Numbered from the stretch's first letter, positions 1 through 9,150 are shown. The stretch: 64,000 nucleotides of DNA from Candidatus Hydrogenedentota bacterium (GCA_029556545.1 JAKQEQ010000007.1:1-64000); one strand, 5' to 3'. A program made the numbers and translations. Notes: generated from the letters alone by a model not told the origin.

Positions 1-19
1 CCAGGATGCGCATGGCCGG

Positions 20-925
20 TCAGTGCGCCCGCTTCCACGGCGGGACTTCGGGAAGGTACTTGTCGAATTCGGCGATGAGCGACGCCTCGTAGTCGCCGGC
101 GTAGGTGCCCGCGAAGAAGCGGTCCAGCCCCTCGTCGTACAGGCGCTTCCAGGAGGCCTCCTCGTCGCCCGGGTTGATGGGGAAGAACAGGGCGTCGTTC
201 TTGCGGGCCGCCTTGAGGTCGCCGTTGGCGTCGCCGATCATGAGAATCTTGGTCGGGTCGAAGCGTCCTTGCGACGCGTATTCGATGTGCTGGCCCTTTG
301 TCCCCGCTTCCTGCCCGCAGACGGCGAAGACGTACCTGGCCACGCCCTGCTCTTCCCACTCGCGAACGAGCGCCTCGGTCGGCGTCTGGCTGCACACCAT
401 CATGTCCGCCTTGTCTCGCGCTTTTTCGAGACACTCGCGCACGAAGGGGAACGGCGGAAGGCCGCCCTGGACAATCTCCCCAACGCTCTTGTTCACGTCC
501 TTGGACCAGTGCAGCGCGCGGTGCATGTCCGGCGCTTCGGCCTCGCTATGGGCATCGCAATAGGCCTGCAACGCGGGATTACCCAGTTTGGTCTCGGACT
601 CGATCCAGTGGCGCAGATGCGGCGTTTCGGGCAGCGTAATGCCGCGCCGCATGGCCTGGGGCCAGTCCGCCAGCAGGTCGAACAGCTTTGTCAACGCGGG
701 AAAGCGGTTCACGCCCCGCCATTTCGAGTACAGATTGACGAACTCGCCCGCCGCCCGCGCGTATTTCGACACGGCTTGGAGCCCCCAATGCTTGATGATG
801 TTCGGAATGAAACATTCCTTGTGCTTAATTTCCATCGTGTCGAACGCGCAGCCGTCCGAGTCAATCGCGATAAGAAACTCGTGTTCGGGCTTGCGTGCTT
901 TGAGTTGGGCCACGGGATCGCTCAT
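20..925 (-). CDS. HAD-family hydrolase
   Basis: 301-residue cytoplasmic protein of the haloacid dehalogenase superfamily, expected to be a metal-dependent phosphatase or phosphotransferase. Motif I is visible as IAIDSDGCAFD, with the nucleophile and acid/base aspartates at residues 22 and 24. A motif II candidate is the threonine/serine stretch MMVCSQTP, and motif IV is the acidic GDANGD segment. A large helical cap lies between motifs I and II. The start has a GGAG-type ribosome site just upstream. It lies 30 nt downstream of the SDR gene on the same strand, so the two probably form one transcript and may act on the same sugar-derived compound. The substrate cannot be read from the sequence. 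Confidence 0.8.
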   Translation of the reverse strand: MSDPVAQLKARKPEHEFLIAIDSDGCAFDTMEIKHKECFIPNIIKHWGLQAVSKYARAAGEFVNLYSKWRGVNRFPALTKLFDLLADWPQAMRRGITLPETPHLRHWIESETKLGNPALQAYCDAHSEAEAPDMHRALHWSKDVNKSVGEIVQGGLPPFPFVRECLEKARDKADMMVCSQTPTEALVREWEEQGVARYVFAVCGQEAGTKGQHIEYASQGRFDPTKILMIGDANGDLKAARKNDALFFPINPGDEEASWKRLYDEGLDRFFAGTYAGDYEASLIAEFDKYLPEVPPWKRAH

Positions 926-955
926 TTGGAAGACTCCGGTGAATGGGTCGGGTTG

Positions 956-1786
956 TCAGACGCCCGAGAACGCGGAAAACCCGCCGTCAACGGGCACAAC
1001 AATGCCGGTAACGAAACGCGAGGCGTCGCTCGCCAGCCAGAGCAGCGTGCCGATCAAGTCCTCCGGCGCGCCGTATCGGTTCATGGGCGTGTGCGCGATG
1101 ATTGTCTTGCCGCGCGGCGTCGGCTCGCCGGTCTCTTTGTCCGTAAGCAGGAATCGGTTCTGTTCGGTGAGGAAGAAGCCCGGCGCGATCGCGTTCACGC
1201 GCAGTTTCGGGCTGTATTCCTGCGCCAGATGCACGGCGAGCCACTGAGTGAAATTGCTGACCGCCGCTTTCGCCGCGCTATAGCCTGGGATACGGGTTAA
1301 CGGTCGGAGCGCGTTCATGGACGAGATGTTGACGATGGACCCGCCCTCGGGATTCGCGAGCATGCGCTTGACGAACACTTGCGACGGTGCGAGACAACCT
1401 CCGAGGAAATTCAGATCGAACACCTTGCCGACAACCTCCGGCGGGAGATCGAAGAAGGACTGCTCGGGCGACGTGGTCGCGCCCTTCATGTTGCCGCCCA
1501 CCGCGTTGACGAGTATATCCACGCGCCCGAATTCGCGACAGATTGCCTCGCAACACGCCTCGATGTTTGCGCGCGCAAACACGTCGAGCGGATACGCGCC
1601 GGCCTTGCCGCCTCTTTCCTCGACGCGCTGCACCACGCCGCGGGCATTCTCAATGACCAAGTCCGCCACCGCGACCGTCGCGCCCGCGCCGGCCAGCCCC
1701 TCGACCATCGCGCCCCCGAGCACGCCGCCGCCGCCCGTGACGACGGCAACCTTACCCGTCAAATCAAACAATCCTGGTTCAGACAT
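956..1786 (-). CDS. SDR-family oxidoreductase, D-mannonate oxidoreductase-like
   Basis: 276-residue short-chain dehydrogenase/reductase, NAD(P)-dependent and cytoplasmic. The N-terminal TGGGGVLGG nucleotide-binding motif (from residue 17), the NAVGGN segment, the serine pair near 155 and the catalytic Y169-x3-K173 (YSAAK) are all present. The start LFDLTGKVAVVTGGGGVLGG resembles SDR enzymes annotated as D-mannonate oxidoreductase (hexuronate catabolism); that assignment is from memory of the family and is tentative. The reading frame stays open 79 codons further upstream, but the extension is arginine-rich, lacks SDR similarity and runs through a palindromic repeat, so the ATG at 1786 was chosen. 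Upstream of, and probably co-transcribed with, the HAD gene. Confidence 0.82.
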   Translation of the reverse strand: MSEPGLFDLTGKVAVVTGGGGVLGGAMVEGLAGAGATVAVADLVIENARGVVQRVEERGGKAGAYPLDVFARANIEACCEAICREFGRVDILVNAVGGNMKGATTSPEQSFFDLPPEVVGKVFDLNFLGGCLAPSQVFVKRMLANPEGGSIVNISSMNALRPLTRIPGYSAAKAAVSNFTQWLAVHLAQEYSPKLRVNAIAPGFFLTEQNRFLLTDKETGEPTPRGKTIIAHTPMNRYGAPEDLIGTLLWLASDASRFVTGIVVPVDGGFSAFSGV

Positions 1787-1803
1787 TTTCTCACCACATG
1801 TTT

Positions 1804-1825
1804 GTAGCACAGCCTTCAGGCTGCC
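1804..1825. repeat. small dispersed-type palindrome (GTAGCA family)
   Basis: GTAGCA is followed by a palindrome with 6-bp arms CAGCCT/AGGCTG (1810-1823). It sits 18 nt upstream of the SDR start. A second GTAGCA-plus-palindrome occurs at 9023-9047, which suggests a REP-like repeat family rather than a gene-specific operator. Confidence 0.5.
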
Positions 1826-1932
1826 TCGTAACCGATCGTTAATCCCCCGATACCGCGGGACTCCATGACGCGCGGAAAGACTACCAGATGATATTGGGGG
1901 GTTCAACGTCTCGACGCGCGTGATCCCGCGCG

Positions 1933-3363
1933 TCACAGGTATCCGAGCGCCTTGAGCGCATCCTCGGCTCCCTTGTCCAAAGGCGCGGCTTGTTCCGTGG
2001 GCGGCGGCTGCTCCGTGCGGCACCGGGTGAGGAACTTCCCCATACGCAGCGTCAATTCGTCTTTCACCGCGCCGTAGGTCGGGTCGTTACTCAGGTCCCG
2101 CATTTCCTCGGGATCGTTGATCAAATCGTACAGCCTGTGCCAACCGTCACTGCCGCGGATGAGCTTCATCCGGTCATAACGAATCGACGTCAAGCGTCGC
2201 TTGAACTGCCGCACGCGTGGATGCTTCCAGCGCCGGTCGGCAATCTTGGCGGCGCGAAACCGGGCGTGCTCGGCGTATTCACACACAATCGGGCGATCCG
2301 GTGGCACCGCGTCCGGCAATAGGCTGTAGCCCTGATTCGGGAAACTCGCCGGGTCCAAGTCGAGCAGTTGCAGGATCGTGGGGAAGACATCCGTCAACTG
2401 GACGCAGGCTGTTTCCTCCGATTCGCGTGGAAAGATCGGCGGGAAATGAATCATCAACGGAATGCGCACGACGGACTCGTAGAGGCAAAACTGATGGTTG
2501 AGCAGGCCGTGATCGCCCAGGTTTTCTCCATGGTCCGATGTGACGATGAAGACGGTATGGTCCCACTTGCGATATGCACGCAACACTTCCACCATCTTCA
2601 TGACGAGGTAGTCGCAGTAACGGACTTCGGCATCATAATGCTCGATAAGATGGGTGAGCCAACGTTCCTCCATCTGACGGCCGTTTACGAGAATCTCCAG
2701 CAGGTCGATATGTACCCGGCTGCGGTATGCCGGATCGCTGAGGAAACAGCCGAAGAATTGCCCGGATGAATCATAGGGATCGTGCGGGGCGATAAGATTG
2801 ACGAAGGCAAAGAAGGGACGCGAATCGTCCGCCCGGACCGCGGCGTGGAACGCACGAAGCGCGTTGCTGTCAATCTTGCGCGGTAATTGCCTGGGTATGG
2901 AGTAGGCCTCGAATCCCTTGGCGAACCCGAGACTGGGGCGCACCGCCGGATTCTCACAGATGCCGACCGTTCGATACCCGTTGATCTGAAGCACCTCGGC
3001 CAACGTCGTGAGCTGCTGGTCAAGACGATAATTCTCCCATGTCGCCGCGTGCGATACCGGGTAAAGACCGGTGAAGAGCGACCCGTGCGACGGCACGGTC
3101 CAGCAACTCGTCGCGTAGGCGTTCGCGTATACTCGCGCGTCCGCGGCCAGCCGGCGAAGGAAGGGCGTGGTCTCCCGCTCATAGCCGCAGCAGGACATGT
3201 GATCCTTGCGCGCCGTATCCATGACGACAATCACGATATTCGGACAGGAGTCACCGGGGGCCATCGCCGCCGCGTGCGTCGTCGCGGCGGCGCCAAGCGC
3301 GCCGGCCAAGGAAACGCGCAAGAAACCGCGTCGTGTAAGGCTGGGGATGTCGCGTGCCATCAT
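1933..3363 (-). CDS. Tat-exported sulfatase-like hydrolase (threonine nucleophile)
   Basis: 476-residue alkaline-phosphatase-superfamily enzyme. A twin-arginine signal (TRRGFLR, residues 10-16, then an Ala-rich hydrophobic stretch) predicts folded export by Tat. Metal ligands are visible: the N-terminal D49 in VVMDTARKDH and a DHGE motif later. The C-terminus has the usual LYDLINDPEE segment. Where true sulfatases carry C/S-x-P-x-R, this protein has T89-V-P-S-H, so a formylglycine cannot form and the nucleophile would be threonine, as in phosphoglycerol and phosphoethanolamine transferases. It is therefore better called sulfatase-like than sulfatase. The frame is open 43 codons further upstream, but the signal peptide places the start at one of two adjacent ATGs (3363/3360). 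Confidence 0.85.
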   Translation of the reverse strand: MMARDIPSLTRRGFLRVSLAGALGAAATTHAAAMAPGDSCPNIVIVVMDTARKDHMSCCGYERETTPFLRRLAADARVYANAYATSCWTVPSHGSLFTGLYPVSHAATWENYRLDQQLTTLAEVLQINGYRTVGICENPAVRPSLGFAKGFEAYSIPRQLPRKIDSNALRAFHAAVRADDSRPFFAFVNLIAPHDPYDSSGQFFGCFLSDPAYRSRVHIDLLEILVNGRQMEERWLTHLIEHYDAEVRYCDYLVMKMVEVLRAYRKWDHTVFIVTSDHGENLGDHGLLNHQFCLYESVVRIPLMIHFPPIFPRESEETACVQLTDVFPTILQLLDLDPASFPNQGYSLLPDAVPPDRPIVCEYAEHARFRAAKIADRRWKHPRVRQFKRRLTSIRYDRMKLIRGSDGWHRLYDLINDPEEMRDLSNDPTYGAVKDELTLRMGKFLTRCRTEQPPPTEQAAPLDKGAEDALKALGYL

Positions 3364-3551
3364 GCCACCCAAGACAACTTCTTCATTGGAGCGAGATCGT
3401 ACCGGAAACAGGAGGAGAAGTCCATTTATTCGGACAAGTGGGTTTGATTTCCGCGACGAAAGCTGCTTGAATGTCGCTTCGTAAGCGACCAAACGGCGGG
3501 AACACGGACGCGAAGCAAGGGGCGCGGCGTCCGCGAGGAAGGGAGTACCTC

Positions 3552-4562
3552 ATGGCGTTGAACGTGGCCATTGTCGGCATGGGCGGCATCGGGAACGTCC
3601 ACGCGCAGTGTTACGAGAAAGACCCGATCGCGAGAATCGTGGCGGTGTGTGACATTATTCGCGAGCGTGCCGACCGCGCCGCCGAGCGTTACGGTTGCCC
3701 CGCGTTCTACAGCGTCCGCGACATGTTGAAGTCGGGCGTTCGGATCGACTGCGCCAGCATGTGCACGGCGGGCGTCGAAAATGGCGGCGATCATTACAGG
3801 CCGACGATGGAACTGCTCGGCGGCGGAATCCCCGTATTGGGCGAGAAGCCCATTTCGAACGAGGTTGCAAAAGCCGAGAAGATGGTCGCGCTGGCCAGGA
3901 AGAAGCACCTTCGCTACGGCATCAACCTCAACCATCGCTTCACGCCCGCGGCCTGCAGGGCGAAGGAATGGCTCGATGAGGGCCGCTTCGGAAGGCCGCA
4001 CATCATCAACATGACCATGTGGATTGACAACCCGAACGAGACCTCGCCGTATTTCCACATTCGCGCGCTGCACCCGCACTCGATTGACGTGATGCGCTAT
4101 TTCTGCGGCGACGTGATCAGTGTCCACGCATTTTTTCTCCGGGGCGAGACCCGCGACGGAAGGAAGCGCAAGTGCTGGTCGAATCTTCAGGCCAACATGC
4201 TGTTCAAGAACGGCGTGGTCGGCCATCTCACCGGGAGTTACGACGCGGGCGGCGGATTCGGGCTCGAACGGTGCGAAGTCACCGGGAGCAAGGGGCGCTT
4301 CGTACTTAACGACGCCTGTGTCGACCTCACGTTCTACAGCCGCAATGGCACGGAAACGGAGACGTATCATCACCTCGGCGGCATGACGGGTTTCGGCGAA
4401 ACCTTTGCCTCGCGCATCCACCGGTGGCTCGAACAGAACGCGGCGAAGGTCGCGCCATCGCGGATCGATGGTTCCGGCGAGGACGCCCTGCGCGCGCAGA
4501 AGATCATCGAGGCCTGCATCGCCTCGTGGGAACGGAAGGCCGTCGTGGACGTGAAATACTAA
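3552..4562 (+). CDS. Gfo/Idh/MocA-family dehydrogenase
   Basis: 336-residue NAD(P)-dependent sugar dehydrogenase. The N-terminal Rossmann motif GMGGIGNVHA (from residue 9) and the GEKPIS motif near residue 100, containing the EKP lysine, are intact. The C-terminal part is the alpha/beta substrate domain. A strong GGAAGGGAG ribosome site lies 5' of the chosen ATG, so a longer in-frame start at 3471 is unlikely. First gene of a tight three-gene set with a TIM-barrel isomerase (19-nt gap) and a sulfatase-like hydrolase (10-nt gap), which suggests oxidation or isomerisation of a sugar released by hydrolysis. The substrate is unknown. Confidence 0.88.
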   Translation: MALNVAIVGMGGIGNVHAQCYEKDPIARIVAVCDIIRERADRAAERYGCPAFYSVRDMLKSGVRIDCASMCTAGVENGGDHYRPTMELLGGGIPVLGEKPISNEVAKAEKMVALARKKHLRYGINLNHRFTPAACRAKEWLDEGRFGRPHIINMTMWIDNPNETSPYFHIRALHPHSIDVMRYFCGDVISVHAFFLRGETRDGRKRKCWSNLQANMLFKNGVVGHLTGSYDAGGGFGLERCEVTGSKGRFVLNDACVDLTFYSRNGTETETYHHLGGMTGFGETFASRIHRWLEQNAAKVAPSRIDGSGEDALRAQKIIEACIASWERKAVVDVKY

Positions 4563-4581
4563 GCGTGGGGGAGAGGTTGCC

Positions 4582-5385
4582 ATGCGATTAGGCGTGAATA
4601 CCGTACTGTTCTGCGGTTTTGATTTCCGGACCGCGGTCGAGCACATCAAGTGGGCCGGTTACGACGCGGCGGAGATATCCGCCATCCAGGGCATGTGCGA
4701 GCACCTGTGCCTCGACACATGGGAGCAACAGGCCGCGGACATCAAGGCCGTTTGCGAGGACCTCGAATTATCGCTGACCGCCATGGAGGAGGCGGCGTTG
4801 GAGGAAAACCGGCTCATGAAGGCGTTCGAAGCGGGCGCGGCCATCGGAATCCCGGTGGTAAACATAGGCCCCGGCGGCTCGAAGGACAATCCCGACGACT
4901 TACGGCGAATCATATACCTGATGGCGAAGATGGCGGAGAAAGCGGAACCGTTCGGCGTAACGCTCTGCGTGAAAGCGCACGTCGGCGCCGCCATCTGGAA
5001 CACCGCGACCACGCTCGAAGCCATGGCGTGCATCGATTCGCCGGCCTTCGGCATCGACATGGACCCCAGCCATATTCATCGAGCGGGCGAGACGCCGAAG
5101 GACGCGCTCCGGCGGGTGATTTCGCGGGTGCGACACGTCCACATCCGCGACTGCGCGGGCCCCGGGCCGAGCCCCGGTCCGCCTGAACTGCAGGCCTGCG
5201 GGCGTGGCGACATCGATCTCGCTGGCTACTGCAGGGTGCTCGTGGAGGCCGGCTACGACGGCCCCGTCAACCTGGAAGTCATCGGCGCCGCGGAATATCC
5301 GCTCGGCAGGTGCGCCATTATTGCCGCGGAAAGCCGCGGCTACCTGAATGCGTGTTTGAAGGCCTGCGGCGCAGCCGCCTCATGA
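4582..5385 (+). CDS. Sugar phosphate isomerase/epimerase (xylose-isomerase-like TIM barrel)
   Basis: 267-residue protein of the AP endonuclease 2 / xylose isomerase-like TIM-barrel family. Family signs are the MRLGVNTVLF start, the AGYDAAEIS segment, GIDMDPSH in the middle with metal-ligand Asp and His, and RHVHIRDC followed later by GPVNLEVIG. These give the usual Glu/Asp/His metal site. It starts 19 nt after the dehydrogenase with a GGGAGAGG ribosome site. In such operons these enzymes typically isomerise or epimerise keto-sugars made by a Gfo/Idh partner; that role is inferred from context. Confidence 0.85.
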   Translation: MRLGVNTVLFCGFDFRTAVEHIKWAGYDAAEISAIQGMCEHLCLDTWEQQAADIKAVCEDLELSLTAMEEAALEENRLMKAFEAGAAIGIPVVNIGPGGSKDNPDDLRRIIYLMAKMAEKAEPFGVTLCVKAHVGAAIWNTATTLEAMACIDSPAFGIDMDPSHIHRAGETPKDALRRVISRVRHVHIRDCAGPGPSPGPPELQACGRGDIDLAGYCRVLVEAGYDGPVNLEVIGAAEYPLGRCAIIAAESRGYLNACLKACGAAAS

Positions 5386-5395
5386 AAGGACCCTT

Positions 5396-6760
5396 ATGGC
5401 CAGGCGATATCCCAACATCCTGATCTTCGCGATAGACAGCATCCGTCGCGACCACATGAGTTGCTACGGCTACCCGAGGCTCACCACGCCGTACTTCGAC
5501 CAACTGGCCGCGAAGGGCGTGCTGTTCGAGAACGGCTTCAGCGCCTATATCCCGACGACGCCCGCCTATTCGAGCATCCTCACCGGCCTGGACGTCATCT
5601 CGCACCAGGAAGTGGCGCTCGGGCCGAAAGTCCCCCTACCGAAGGACCGGCCCACACTCCCGGAGATATTACGCCCGGCAGGATACCGTTCCGCGGTCGT
5701 GGGGTTCGACAAGGGCTTCTACCGCGGGTTTGACAAGTACCTGAATTTCGAAGGCTGGCCCGCCTGGGAGGACCGGCCCGCGCGGAAGGCGGAAAACCTG
5801 AACGCCGTGGCGATACCGGAAATGGAACGGATGCACCGCTCAGGCAAGCCCTGGCTGCTGTTCCTGCGTCACATGGACCCGCATTCGCCCTACCTGCCGC
5901 CGCCGCCTTACGACCAGATGTTCTACTCGAAGGACCCGTGCGACAAGAAGCTGCCCAACACCATGAAGCCGGTATTCGACTTCAGGCCGTTCGCCGACTA
6001 TTTCAAATCGTGGATGCCGCCCGGCATCCGGGACAAGGATTACGTCATAGCGCAGTACGACGGCGAGATCGCGTACATGGACGCCTGCTGCAAGCGCATC
6101 CTGACCCGTCTCGAAGAACTCGGCTGCATCGAAGACACACTCATCGTCGTAACCGGCGATCACGGTGAGACCCTGTACGACCATGAAGCGTTTTTCGACC
6201 ACCACGGGCTATACGAACCCACGCTGGTCGTGCCGCTCATCTACTACTGGCCGGGCCGAGTGCCCGAGGGAGTACACGTGAAGGCGTTTTCGCTGCACGA
6301 AGACATGATCCCGACGCTGCTTGACCTCTGTGGCTTGAAGAAGTTCGCGAAGGGGCTCGCCTTTGACGGCGTCTCACTCACACCCTATTTCCGGGATGCG
6401 ACGGGCAGCCCGCGTTCCGAGTTCTACATCACCGAGTGTACCTGGATGCGCAAGCACGGCTGGCGCACGCCCATCTGGAAATTCTGGGACGCCCTCGAAC
6501 CCGATTTCCATTACAAGCCGCCGGTCGAACTCTATAACCTCGTGGAGGACCCGGAGGAATCGACAAACCTCGCCGACCGCGAACCAGAGATTGTCAAACT
6601 GCTGCGCCACCGCATGAACGCCTGGATTGACAAGCGGTGCAAGCAGACCGGGCGAGGCAACCCCATCCTTGACCATTGGGTCGGCAAGGAGAAATACATC
6701 GGGTCCATCGCCACGGCGAAGACGCTGCAGCAGAGCGAAAAGAAATCGGGGAAGAAGTAG
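5396..6760 (+). CDS. Sulfatase-like hydrolase (threonine at the nucleophile position)
   Basis: 454-residue alkaline-phosphatase-superfamily hydrolase without an evident signal peptide, so probably cytoplasmic. It has D14 in FAIDSIRRDHMSCYGY and the metal motif VVTGDHGETLYDH. At the site where sulfatases carry C/S-x-P-x-R it has T54-T-P-A-Y, so it lacks both the formylglycine precursor and the following arginine. The C-terminus has the typical LYNLVEDPEES segment. It shares the R-x-D-H-M-S-C-x-G-Y signature with the Tat-exported hydrolase at 1933-3363, which suggests common ancestry, but differs in location. Last gene of the dehydrogenase-isomerase operon. The substrate could be a sulfate or phosphate ester; the sequence favours a phosphate- or transferase-type reaction only weakly. 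Confidence 0.84.
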   Translation: MARRYPNILIFAIDSIRRDHMSCYGYPRLTTPYFDQLAAKGVLFENGFSAYIPTTPAYSSILTGLDVISHQEVALGPKVPLPKDRPTLPEILRPAGYRSAVVGFDKGFYRGFDKYLNFEGWPAWEDRPARKAENLNAVAIPEMERMHRSGKPWLLFLRHMDPHSPYLPPPPYDQMFYSKDPCDKKLPNTMKPVFDFRPFADYFKSWMPPGIRDKDYVIAQYDGEIAYMDACCKRILTRLEELGCIEDTLIVVTGDHGETLYDHEAFFDHHGLYEPTLVVPLIYYWPGRVPEGVHVKAFSLHEDMIPTLLDLCGLKKFAKGLAFDGVSLTPYFRDATGSPRSEFYITECTWMRKHGWRTPIWKFWDALEPDFHYKPPVELYNLVEDPEESTNLADREPEIVKLLRHRMNAWIDKRCKQTGRGNPILDHWVGKEKYIGSIATAKTLQQSEKKSGKK

Positions 6761-6769
6761 GCGGGATGA

Positions 6770-8989
6770 TTACCGGAACCACGGCGCCCGCAGCGAGGCA
6801 AGTGAGTCCCCGTCGTTCGGATCGGCCGGGTTGAGCCCAAGGACGATCTCCGTGAAGTCGTGGATGCCGTCGCCATCGGTATCGCGCAGCGTCGGATCGG
6901 TGCAGGGGCCGCGCACGCAGAAGACCTCCTCGTAATCGGTCAGGCCGTCCCCGTCCGTGTCCGAGTTATTTGGGTCCGTGACATAGCCGAACGTCTCGTT
7001 GATCTCGTCCCAATCCGAAATGCCGTCGCCGTCGCTGTCCAGGTCGTCGTCCACTATGGTGATCGTGATTGTGGCCGCTTCCGCATCCAGCGCGGCGCAC
7101 TGGGCATTGCTCAGGCTCAGGATGATCGTCTTGTCCGGTTCCGTGTGCGTATCGTCGATGATGACCACGTCGAGAGCGGCTTCGGTTTCACCCAGTGCGA
7201 AAGACAATACACCGTTTTCCAGATCAAAATCCGTGCCCGGCGTGGCCGTGCCGCCTGCCACGGCATACATAACGGACGCACCCGCCGCGCCCGCCGGCTT
7301 GCTGAGCGCCGCCCGGATGCTCACCGTGCCGATACCCTCGGGCGCGGAGACGTTCGTCTCCTCGAATCCGACCTCCGCCACAGCGTTGAGATAGCTTTCG
7401 ATAATCGGATAGGTGACGTCGAAGCGGCCATAATAATCTGGGGCGGTGAGGTCGATGCAGGATGCGCCGCCGCCCCAGAGTTGCCCGATGATCTGCTGCG
7501 TGGCAGTGATCATCAACGGGCTGCCGGAAGAGCCCGGTTCGGTCGTGCCGGCGTTCCAGGTTGCCTCGTGAAACCACTCGGCGTGCGGGTTCTCCGTGTC
7601 GGTGAGGCCGCCAAAGGAAATGCGTTTGAAATCGCCGCGCGGATGGTGCACGCACGTGACTTCCGTGGCGAGCGGCGGCGCGACGGTGCTCCAACCGAGG
7701 AACGTCATGCCGGGGGGCGGGTCGTTGCGTAGGCGCAAGAGACAGAAATCATTGCCACCGCCCTGATCGCCCCGACCGCCCATGAACGCGAGACGGTCCG
7801 CCCCGCCGGTAGTACGTGGTACGGTTGCGGGGCCCGGCGCGCTTCCGTTACAGGCGGCGGTCTGGTACAACCAATACACTTCGAGCGAATCCGACCGCTG
7901 TGTCGTCGGGATGCAGTGATTCGCCGTGAGCAGATACGGCGTCTGCGTGCAGAAATCGAGGTCGGCGATAAGCGAACCCGTACACCATAGCAGGCCCGTC
8001 AACCCGACGGTTCCGAGCCCGCCGACGCCCCGCGCCGTGGCCGCCCAATCAGAGTAACACGTGACGTCCAGGTTGCAGGCGCCCGCCGCGGCGCGCGTTT
8101 CGATCAATTTCACAGGATCGCGGTAGACATGTCCGATACGCGCTAAGCGCAGGGTGACGTTCTCCGGCGAGACGCCCGGCGGGACCCGGCACTCGAACGC
8201 CACTGCGTCGGAAAAACACGTCGGCGTCCAAAACACGCCCGAGTCCGCGTCCGACGCCGTGAACGGCCCGTAGCACTCTTTCGGATCGCGCACGTTGTAT
8301 ACAACTATCTCGACACCCGGCGGAAGACCCGTCGCCGTTATCTCCAGCCGCTGTCCAACCGCCTTGGGCGACTCGATCATCACGCACCACAAGAGTGCGC
8401 CGTCCGGCAGGGTCTGCCACGCGCTCATCCCTCGCGCCGCCATGCGCGTCTCCAGCGGCGGCGTCAGGTCGCGGAATATGCCGATGCGCAGGAGGCCCTT
8501 TTCGGCGTCCTCCGCCGCGCGGGCGTCCTCGTCAAGCAGCCGCCGCAGGTCCAGCGGTGGCAGCGTGGCCACGTGCGAAAAGCCGATGCCGTGACGCACC
8601 GACCACGGCGTGATTGCCTCCTGGACTTGTTGAGCCCGCGCGGGCGCTCGCTCCGGCCCCGCCTCGACCGGTCTCGGCATCCACGATTTCTCGCCTATGC
8701 CTAACGCTGCCTGCTCTGCGGCGCTGAGCAGGCGATCGTCCACAGCGTAGAGGTCGAAGGCCGCGCCATCTCCCCTTGCTCTTACCCGGTAACCGGCGAC
8801 GAAATCCGAATCGGCGAGTCGCGGGCGCTCAAGCCACACGTGTAGCAGCGCGTATTCTTGCTCAGGGAATCCGCTTGCGGCGAGAAACGCGACTGCGGTC
8901 TCATACGGAGGCGCTTCCTGCCCACTTGCGCCCTGCGCGAACGAGGCAAGCACAAGATACGCGAGAAACACCACGACTGCCAGGGACAT
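6770..8989 (-). CDS. Secreted trypsin-like serine protease with Calx-beta domain and calcium-binding repeats
   Basis: 739-residue exported protein. Signal peptide MSLAVVVFLAYLVLASFAQG; the start at 8989 was chosen for it, although the frame is open 40 codons further. A prodomain is followed by a chymotrypsin-fold protease: His358 in LLTANHC, an Asp in GNDFCLLRL, and Ser488 in EPGSSGSP. Then come a Calx-beta domain (GTATPGTDFD, VVIIDDTHTEPD, ITITIVDDD) and thrombospondin-3-like calcium repeats (DSDGDGISDWDE, DTDGDGLTDYEE, DTDGDGIHDFTE). It is paralogous to the next gene upstream on this strand but has a different C-terminus. It ends 9 nt from the convergent sulfatase-like gene. Probably acts outside the cell, with calcium-rigidified C-terminal modules for display or attachment. 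Confidence 0.88.
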   Translation of the reverse strand: MSLAVVVFLAYLVLASFAQGASGQEAPPYETAVAFLAASGFPEQEYALLHVWLERPRLADSDFVAGYRVRARGDGAAFDLYAVDDRLLSAAEQAALGIGEKSWMPRPVEAGPERAPARAQQVQEAITPWSVRHGIGFSHVATLPPLDLRRLLDEDARAAEDAEKGLLRIGIFRDLTPPLETRMAARGMSAWQTLPDGALLWCVMIESPKAVGQRLEITATGLPPGVEIVVYNVRDPKECYGPFTASDADSGVFWTPTCFSDAVAFECRVPPGVSPENVTLRLARIGHVYRDPVKLIETRAAAGACNLDVTCYSDWAATARGVGGLGTVGLTGLLWCTGSLIADLDFCTQTPYLLTANHCIPTTQRSDSLEVYWLYQTAACNGSAPGPATVPRTTGGADRLAFMGGRGDQGGGNDFCLLRLRNDPPPGMTFLGWSTVAPPLATEVTCVHHPRGDFKRISFGGLTDTENPHAEWFHEATWNAGTTEPGSSGSPLMITATQQIIGQLWGGGASCIDLTAPDYYGRFDVTYPIIESYLNAVAEVGFEETNVSAPEGIGTVSIRAALSKPAGAAGASVMYAVAGGTATPGTDFDLENGVLSFALGETEAALDVVIIDDTHTEPDKTIILSLSNAQCAALDAEAATITITIVDDDLDSDGDGISDWDEINETFGYVTDPNNSDTDGDGLTDYEEVFCVRGPCTDPTLRDTDGDGIHDFTEIVLGLNPADPNDGDSLASLRAPWFR

Positions 8990-9027
8990 ACCGGCGCCCC
9001 GTGCGGAGCGGCGCGGCTCGCGTAGCA

Positions 9028-9047
9028 GCGCGACTCCGGAGTCGCGC
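9028..9047. repeat. 20-bp perfect palindrome
   Basis: GCGCGACTCCGGAGTCGCGC is a perfect 20-bp palindrome preceded by GTAGCA (9023-9028, overlapping it by one base), as at 1804. It lies 39 nt upstream of the protease start at 8989 and inside the alternative N-terminal extension. It could be a REP-like element or an operator. Confidence 0.55.
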
Positions 9048-9081
9048 AATGCACGTGAGGACCTACTTATGGTGCCGCCCA

Positions 9082-9099
9082 TATGACCTATATGACCTA
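9082..9099. repeat. 9-bp tandem repeat (TATGACCTA x2)
   Basis: Two exact head-to-tail copies of TATGACCTA in the gap between the tandem protease genes. Similar 9-nt-period repeats occur at 24671, 58102 and 62573. Confidence 0.5.
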
Positions 9100-9150
9100 T
9101 CCGTCTCATACCACCTGTCGTCTTGCTCGTTTGCGGCCACTTGCCGTGGT

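Noticed and set aside
23-1300. Long plus-strand open frame of 425 codons
   Set aside because: It lies antisense to the HAD and SDR genes, whose motifs are intact; its product is Arg/Val-rich with no domain. GC-rich DNA gives many such shadows (also 50754-52790, 30585-32513 and 43321-44484).
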